DNA from: Leishmania donovani
Lineage: Eukaryota; Euglenozoa; Kinetoplastea; Trypanosomatida; Trypanosomatidae
DNA length: 64,000 bases
Direction of reading: 5' to 3'
NCBI RefSeq assembly: GCF_000227135.1
Contig: NC_018233.1
Span: 141,958 to 205,957, forward strand
Below the pieces are notes generated by a model. That model saw only the letters and a program-made list of their open reading frames with translations, searched no databases and was not told the DNA's origin. Shown here in pieces: positions 60,224-64,000 of the stretch (position 1 is its first letter; the number at the start of each line of letters is the position of its first letter). A program made the translations under genes and the position numbers.

Positions 60224-61101
60224 NNNNNNNNNNNNNNNNNNNNNNNNNNNNNNNNNNNNNNNNNNNNNNNNNNNNNNNNNNNNNNNNNNNNNNNNNNNNN
60301 NNNNNNNNNNNNNNNNNNNNNNNNNNNNNNNNNNNNNNNNNNNNNNNNNNNNNNNNNNNNNNNNNNNNNNNNNNNNNNNNNNNNNNNNNNNNNNNNNNNN
60401 NNNNNNNNNNNNNNNNNNNNNNNNNNNNNNNNNNNNNNNNNNNNNNNNNNNNNNNNNNNNNNNNNNNNNNNNNNNNNNNNNNNNNNNNNNNNNNNNNNNN
60501 NNNNNNNNNNNNNNNNNNNNNNNNNNNNNNNNNNNNNNNNNNNNNNNNNNNNNNNNNNNNNNNNNNNNNNNNNNNNNNNNNNNNNNNNNNNNNNNNNNNN
60601 NNNNNNNNNNNNNNNNNNNNNNNNNNNNNNNNNNNNNNNNNNNNNNNNNNNNNNNNNNNNNNNNNNNNNNNNNNNNNNNNNNNNNNNNNNNNNNNNNNNN
60701 NNNNNNNNNNNNNNNNNNNNNNNNNNNNNNNNNNNNNNNNNNNNNNNNNNNNNNNNNNNNNNNNNNNNNNNNNNNNNNNNNNNNNNNNNNNNNNNNNNNN
60801 NNNNNNNNNNNNNNNNNNNNNNNNNNNNNNNNNNNNNNNNNNNNNNNNNNNNNNNNNNNNNNNNNNNNNNNNNNNNNNNNNNNNNNNNNNNNNNNNNNNN
60901 NNNNNNNNNNNNNNNNNNNNNNNNNNNNNNNNNNNNNNNNNNNNNNNNNNNNNNNNNNNNNNNNNNNNNNNNNNNNNNNNNNNNNNNNNNNNNNNNNNNN
61001 NNNNNNNNNNNNNNNNNNNNNNNNNNNNNNNNNNNNNNNNNNNNNNNNNNNNNNNNNNNNNNNNNNNNNNNNNNNNNNNNNNNNNNNNNNNNNNNNNNNN
61101 N
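60224..61101. other. Assembly gap 3 (878 N)
   Basis: Flanked by 40-bp near-identical sequence on both sides, with differences only in a C-rich homopolymer-like region. As for gap 2 the contig ends may overlap, so the N-run may represent little or no missing sequence. Confidence 0.9.
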
Positions 61102-61194
61102 CGCCGCGCGGCGGCCGCCGCCCCTCCCAGCCCGCCCGGGAGGCCCCCCCCCCTCTCAGCGGGGCGAGGAGGAGAGCGCCGCGCCGCCGAAACG

Positions 61195-61356
61195 ATGGCG
61201 GCAGCGCCAGGCGGCAAACACAGCGACGCCGCAGATCGCGCCGTCGAGGTGCCTCGCCGTTGTGTTGGTAGTTTTGTTTTTGTGGCGGCTTCAAACAAAA
61301 AGGAATACGAAGAAGTTTGCCAGGTGCGTGTTGCCGAAGCGACAGACATCACCTAA
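61195..61356 (+). CDS. Possible small ORF, 53 aa (uncertain)
   Basis: ATG to stop in the GC-rich spacer. It is preceded by a C/T tract and an AG at 61158-61159, and it gives a protein starting MAAAPGGKHSD with a Val/Phe-rich centre. No family is recognised. The composition shift inside it (GC-rich first half, A/T-richer second half) and the gap nearby make a real gene doubtful. Confidence 0.2.
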   Translation: MAAAPGGKHSDAADRAVEVPRRCVGSFVFVAASNKKEYEEVCQVRVAEATDIT

Positions 61357-61529
61357 TGTTTATTTCTTCTCGATCTAACCGTGGCCACTCCCGACTGTGG
61401 AGTATGTGCTCCGCTGTTTGATGCATTTTCTTTGTTCTCTTGCTGGTAGCATGCACTCCCTCTCGCTCCACAAGCTGCTTACTGGTTCCTTTTAACCCCT
61501 GTTCCTTCTTCTTCTCGGGCCACCCTTAA

Positions 61530-61531
61530 AG
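61530..61531 (+). promoter_or_regulatory. Probable spliced-leader acceptor AG
   Basis: First AG after the T/C-rich tract at about 61484-61518; gives a 66-nt 5' UTR before 61598. A second AG lies at 61535-61536. Confidence 0.55.
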
Positions 61532-61597
61532 TTCAGATCTCCTACTTGCTCTCTCACAATAGAAGCATCAAACTACTGCACTCAAAAAGGGCGAAAG

Positions 61598-62407
61598 ATG
61601 ATGAAGCGCGCTCGCAGCGCCAATATTCCAGGTGCGATTCTGCACTCTTTGGCAGAGCTGCAGGATGGCCTGAACGCGATGATCGACCCTTCCTGGCGCG
61701 CTGCTCGCTCGCTGGACAATTGGGCTCTAGCCATCACGATGGAGTCCACGGAGCTGCTGGACTCCTATCCGTGGAAGTGGTGGAAGAACGTCAACGCTAC
61801 GCCTGATTTGGCCAACGTTAGGATTGAACTGGTCGACATCTTTCACTTCTCCCTTTCCGGTGCTATGCAAATGCGCTCTACCCCGGACGATGAGATTCCC
61901 GCCGCTTTTCTCAAGCCTCTGAAGGAGGTCATGACAACTTTTCTGCCGGCGAAGGAGTGCACGAGCGACCCGTACGGCTTTGTGTTCTTTCCCCTCACTG
62001 ATACGCAGAACGCCATTGCGAGCTTTCGTAACGTCATTCAGCTCGCAAACGCCTATCGCTTCGATGTCATCATAGAGAGCATCATATACGCCGCTGAGGA
62101 CCTGGGGTTCAACTTGGTGGCGTACTATATTGCAAAACACACTCTGAACTGCATTCGCCAGCTGAGTGGCTACAAAGACGGCTCTTACGTGAAGGTGAAC
62201 AATGGTGTTGAGGACAATGCACTTCTGCACGGCTGCATCAAAGACGTCTCCCTCGAGGAAGTTCTCGACGCCGACAAGTATGTCCAGGCGTGGAACAGCA
62301 TCATGGCTAACGTTTACGAGGCTTTTCAGGTTAAGGAGTCTGACCGAAAGGATGCGGAGCGCTGGTTTGCCCTCGCGAAGGAAAATCGGCTGGCAATCAA
62401 GGCATAA
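61598..62407 (+). CDS. DUT: Dimeric-type dUTPase / dUTP-dUDP hydrolase, 269 aa
   Basis: Hydrolyses dUTP (and dUDP) to dUMP, keeping uracil out of DNA and supplying thymidylate synthesis. Trypanosomatids use the all-alpha dimeric form rather than the trimeric beta form. The protein agrees almost throughout with the Leishmania enzyme as I recall it. Visible features are an N-terminal helix (LHSLAELQDGLNAMIDPSW), the Glu-rich metal-binding helix ITMESTELLDS, WKWWKN, then RIELVDIFHFSLSGAMQM carrying further Glu/Asp ligands. Near the C-terminus are YKDGSYVKVNNGVEDN and a Trp-Asn-x-Ile helix. It starts with two Met codons (61598, 61601); either may be used. Length is as expected and there are no low-complexity inserts. 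Confidence 0.96.
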   Translation: MMKRARSANIPGAILHSLAELQDGLNAMIDPSWRAARSLDNWALAITMESTELLDSYPWKWWKNVNATPDLANVRIELVDIFHFSLSGAMQMRSTPDDEIPAAFLKPLKEVMTTFLPAKECTSDPYGFVFFPLTDTQNAIASFRNVIQLANAYRFDVIIESIIYAAEDLGFNLVAYYIAKHTLNCIRQLSGYKDGSYVKVNNGVEDNALLHGCIKDVSLEEVLDADKYVQAWNSIMANVYEAFQVKESDRKDAERWFALAKENRLAIKA

Positions 62408-62734
62408 AACTATTCTTCCCAAATCCTCTCATGTGAAAGGATCGACTTTTTTTTTCTGTTTGACTACCAAGCTTCAGACAGTCAATTTGTAGACATGCGT
62501 TTTCTACCGACATTCCTTTTGCGCCTTTAGGGGGGGGGGAGCTCATCGAGGAGGTAAGGGCTTCTTTTTTTTTCTCCTCTCTTTTTTCGTCTCTTCGATG
62601 TCTTGTTTTCGCCATGAGCATGGCCATCATCGAGGATCTTTCTCCTGAGAGGGTCAGAGGATCTCATCGATATGGAGTGAAGATGCTTACCGCTTTTCGT
62701 CTCTGTTTCACTCATCCATGCCCATTTTCTTTGC

Positions 62735-62765
<31 letters not shown>

Positions 62766-62790
62766 GTATATATATGTATGTACATATATA
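62735..62790. repeat. TA-rich alternating tract
   Basis: About 56 bp of mostly TA dinucleotides with CA/GT interruptions; easily melted or cruciform-prone. Lies in the dUTPase 3' region. Confidence 0.9.
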
Positions 62791-63773
62791 AAGACATAGA
62801 ATTTTATAAAAGAAGGAGGGAAGCGAAAAGAAAAATGAGCGAGGTAGTCGAACGACCGTGCCCTTCGCAACAACAACAGAAAAAAAACCATGAAACTCAA
62901 CACTGTGAAAAGGAGAGATCTGATTTTTTCGTTTTTTTTTTCGCACAATCTTCACCCACATGCTTGGCACGCTGGAAGGGTGTTTTCAAAACGTGTGATT
63001 CGGTTTGGGGGATTCTGCCTCAACGGCGTGATCTCCCTGTCTGCGGTCACAACATCGTGAGGGCAAACCCAACCGGATGTTTTTCCCTCTTTTAACTACG
63101 CTATTTCTCGCCCAATACCTGTGCACCAGCCGATTGCAGCTCAGACCTCACACCGGGTGTTTCAAACTCAGCAGCCCGTTGCGAGCTAACTGGATATCTA
63201 ACAGAAATACCTTGCAGCTGGATTGATTCTCAGTTTTTTCCTCACAGGAGCAGATTCAGTGGGAATACCTTGAAGGCTTGTTAGCTCTCCGTGCTCGGCA
63301 AACTCACAGAGTGTGGGTGATGCTTCAAACAACATCTGCGTTCGACCAAAAAGCAATCAGTTTGCTTAGACGAATATGCTGAGTCTGCTCTCCCCCTTTT
63401 GTTCGAGAGTCTGCTTGGGCCCCTCATGGCAGAAAAGAATGCATCAATAAGGTCGCCTGATTTTGCTTGCGACGTGGGCCCCGATATGTTGTCGGTTATG
63501 CAAACAAGAAGGAGGCACTTGAAGGAAAGTCGAAGCCCTTCGATTTGCTGAGTCTCTCACTAGCGTTTTCGCATCAACGGTCCAATACGAAAAACAATGC
63601 CTGTGCCACGCATGAGTGTACTGCACTTGCCTGTATGCTATTGTCTGTATCTGGGCCCCACTTTCCTTTTCTCCTGCCCTCTCTCTTTTCCCTCAACACC
63701 TTTTTCGCTTGGGCGTCTCACATCATTTCAAAAACGGCTTCTCGCTGAATCGAATTTCGCGTGCTCATTTCAC

Positions 63774-63775
63774 AG
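63774..63775 (+). promoter_or_regulatory. Predicted spliced-leader acceptor AG for L23a
   Basis: First AG after the long CT tract at about 63657-63700 (TC patches continue to 63770). It gives an 18-nt 5' UTR, short as is common for ribosomal-protein mRNAs. Confidence 0.6.
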
Positions 63776-63793
63776 CAAACATTCATTTTCATC

Positions 63794-64000
63794 ATGCCTC
63801 TTGCTCAGAAGACCGCCAAGAAGGCCGCGCCGAAGGATGCGAAGGCGACCAAGGTCGTCAAGGTGACGAAACGCAAGTCGTACACCCGCCCCCAGTTTCG
63901 CCGCCCTCACACCTACCGCAAGCCGGCAATGGCAAAGCCGAGCAACCGCGTGACCGTGGAGTCGAAGGATATTGCGGCCTTCAGTGTGATCCGCTACCCG
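63794..64000 (+). CDS. 60S ribosomal protein L23a (uL23), 5' part, cut by window end
   Basis: Component of the large ribosomal subunit near the peptide exit tunnel. The first 69 residues are visible. A Lys/Ala-rich N-terminal tail (MPLAQKTAKKAAPKDAKATK) leads to RKSYTRPQFRRPHTYRKPAM, the start of the conserved uL23 fold, and VTVESKDIAAFSVIRYP. From memory, in Leishmania the L23a gene follows dUTPase and may be duplicated. The rest lies beyond the window. Confidence 0.95.
   Translation, partial: MPLAQKTAKKAAPKDAKATKVVKVTKRKSYTRPQFRRPHTYRKPAMAKPSNRVTVESKDIAAFSVIRYP

Larger units (their letters stand above)
59745..61597. other. Very GC-rich intergenic region around gap 3
   Basis: From about 59870 to the gap and from 61102 to about 61255 the sequence is almost entirely G and C, with CG-rich palindromic runs (CCGCGCGGC, GGCGGCCGCC) and C-runs. 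It then returns to normal intergenic composition. No gene is certain; a 53-codon ORF at 61195-61356 is noted separately. Confidence 0.7.
62408..63793. other. Intergenic spacer between dUTPase and L23a
   Basis: 1.4 kb with lower GC and fewer CA/TG repeats than earlier spacers. It has a TA-rich stretch at 62735-62790, T-runs at 62558-62587 and 62921-62943, and a long pyrimidine tract at about 63657-63700. No gene seen. Confidence 0.7.

Noticed and set aside
59818..61356. Long ORFs running through gap 3 on both strands
   Set aside because: Open only because N codons are not stops and GC-rich DNA lacks stops; no evidence for a protein across the gap.

Overview
The window looks like nuclear DNA of a trypanosomatid, most likely Leishmania or a close relative. 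Every convincing protein gene is intronless and lies on the plus strand. Genes are separated by 0.7-2.9 kb of low-complexity DNA rich in CA/TG and pyrimidine tracts. Pyrimidine tracts followed by an AG (spliced-leader acceptors) precede the genes. Coding regions are GC-rich and interrupted by Ala/Ser/Gly/Gln-rich filler. Near the right end lies a dimeric-type dUTPase (61598-62407) very like the Leishmania enzyme, followed by the start of ribosomal protein L23a (63794 on). From memory this pair is neighbouring on Leishmania chromosome 6; I could not check this, and the species is not resolved.

Layout, left to right: small zinc-finger-like protein (1208-1774); assembly gap (2593-3401); low-complexity hypothetical (5429-7147); degenerate kinesin-like protein (8724-10799); TPR protein (12033-15011); Cys-rich hypothetical (16982-18355); very long NAD kinase (20736-24566); condensin kleisin CAP-H (25858-29328); hypothetical (30357-31334); degenerate FAD-monooxygenase-like protein (32146-33951); SpoU/TrmH rRNA 2'-O-methyltransferase (35114-36751); U-box protein (37492-39477); SIDER-like element containing a gap (40254-40944); giant LRR protein (42421-48066); one-TM hypothetical (48749-49630); second SIDER-like element (49973-50531); BIVM-family protein (51051-53651); Exo84-like exocyst subunit (54513-59744); a very GC-rich spacer with a third gap (59745-61597); dUTPase; 1.4 kb spacer; L23a, cut by the window end.

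The genes do not form a functional operon. They fit a polycistronic transcription unit whose mRNAs are separated by trans-splicing and polyadenylation, so neighbours need not share a pathway. Functions span chromosome condensation, secretion, nucleotide and NADP metabolism, ribosome biogenesis and translation, with many lineage-specific proteins.

The main observations are: (1) two 559-bp direct repeats about 9.6 kb apart, differing at three C/T positions, flanking the LRR and TM-protein genes; (2) two of the three N-gaps are bordered by the same sequence on both sides and are probably overlapping contig ends; (3) an extreme GC island before dUTPase; (4) several enzyme-like folds that lost key residues (kinesin P-loop, FAD protein); (5) a start-stop upstream ORF 4 nt before a main AUG. 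I found no CRISPR array, prophage, tRNA or rRNA gene, and no clearly novel multi-gene system.
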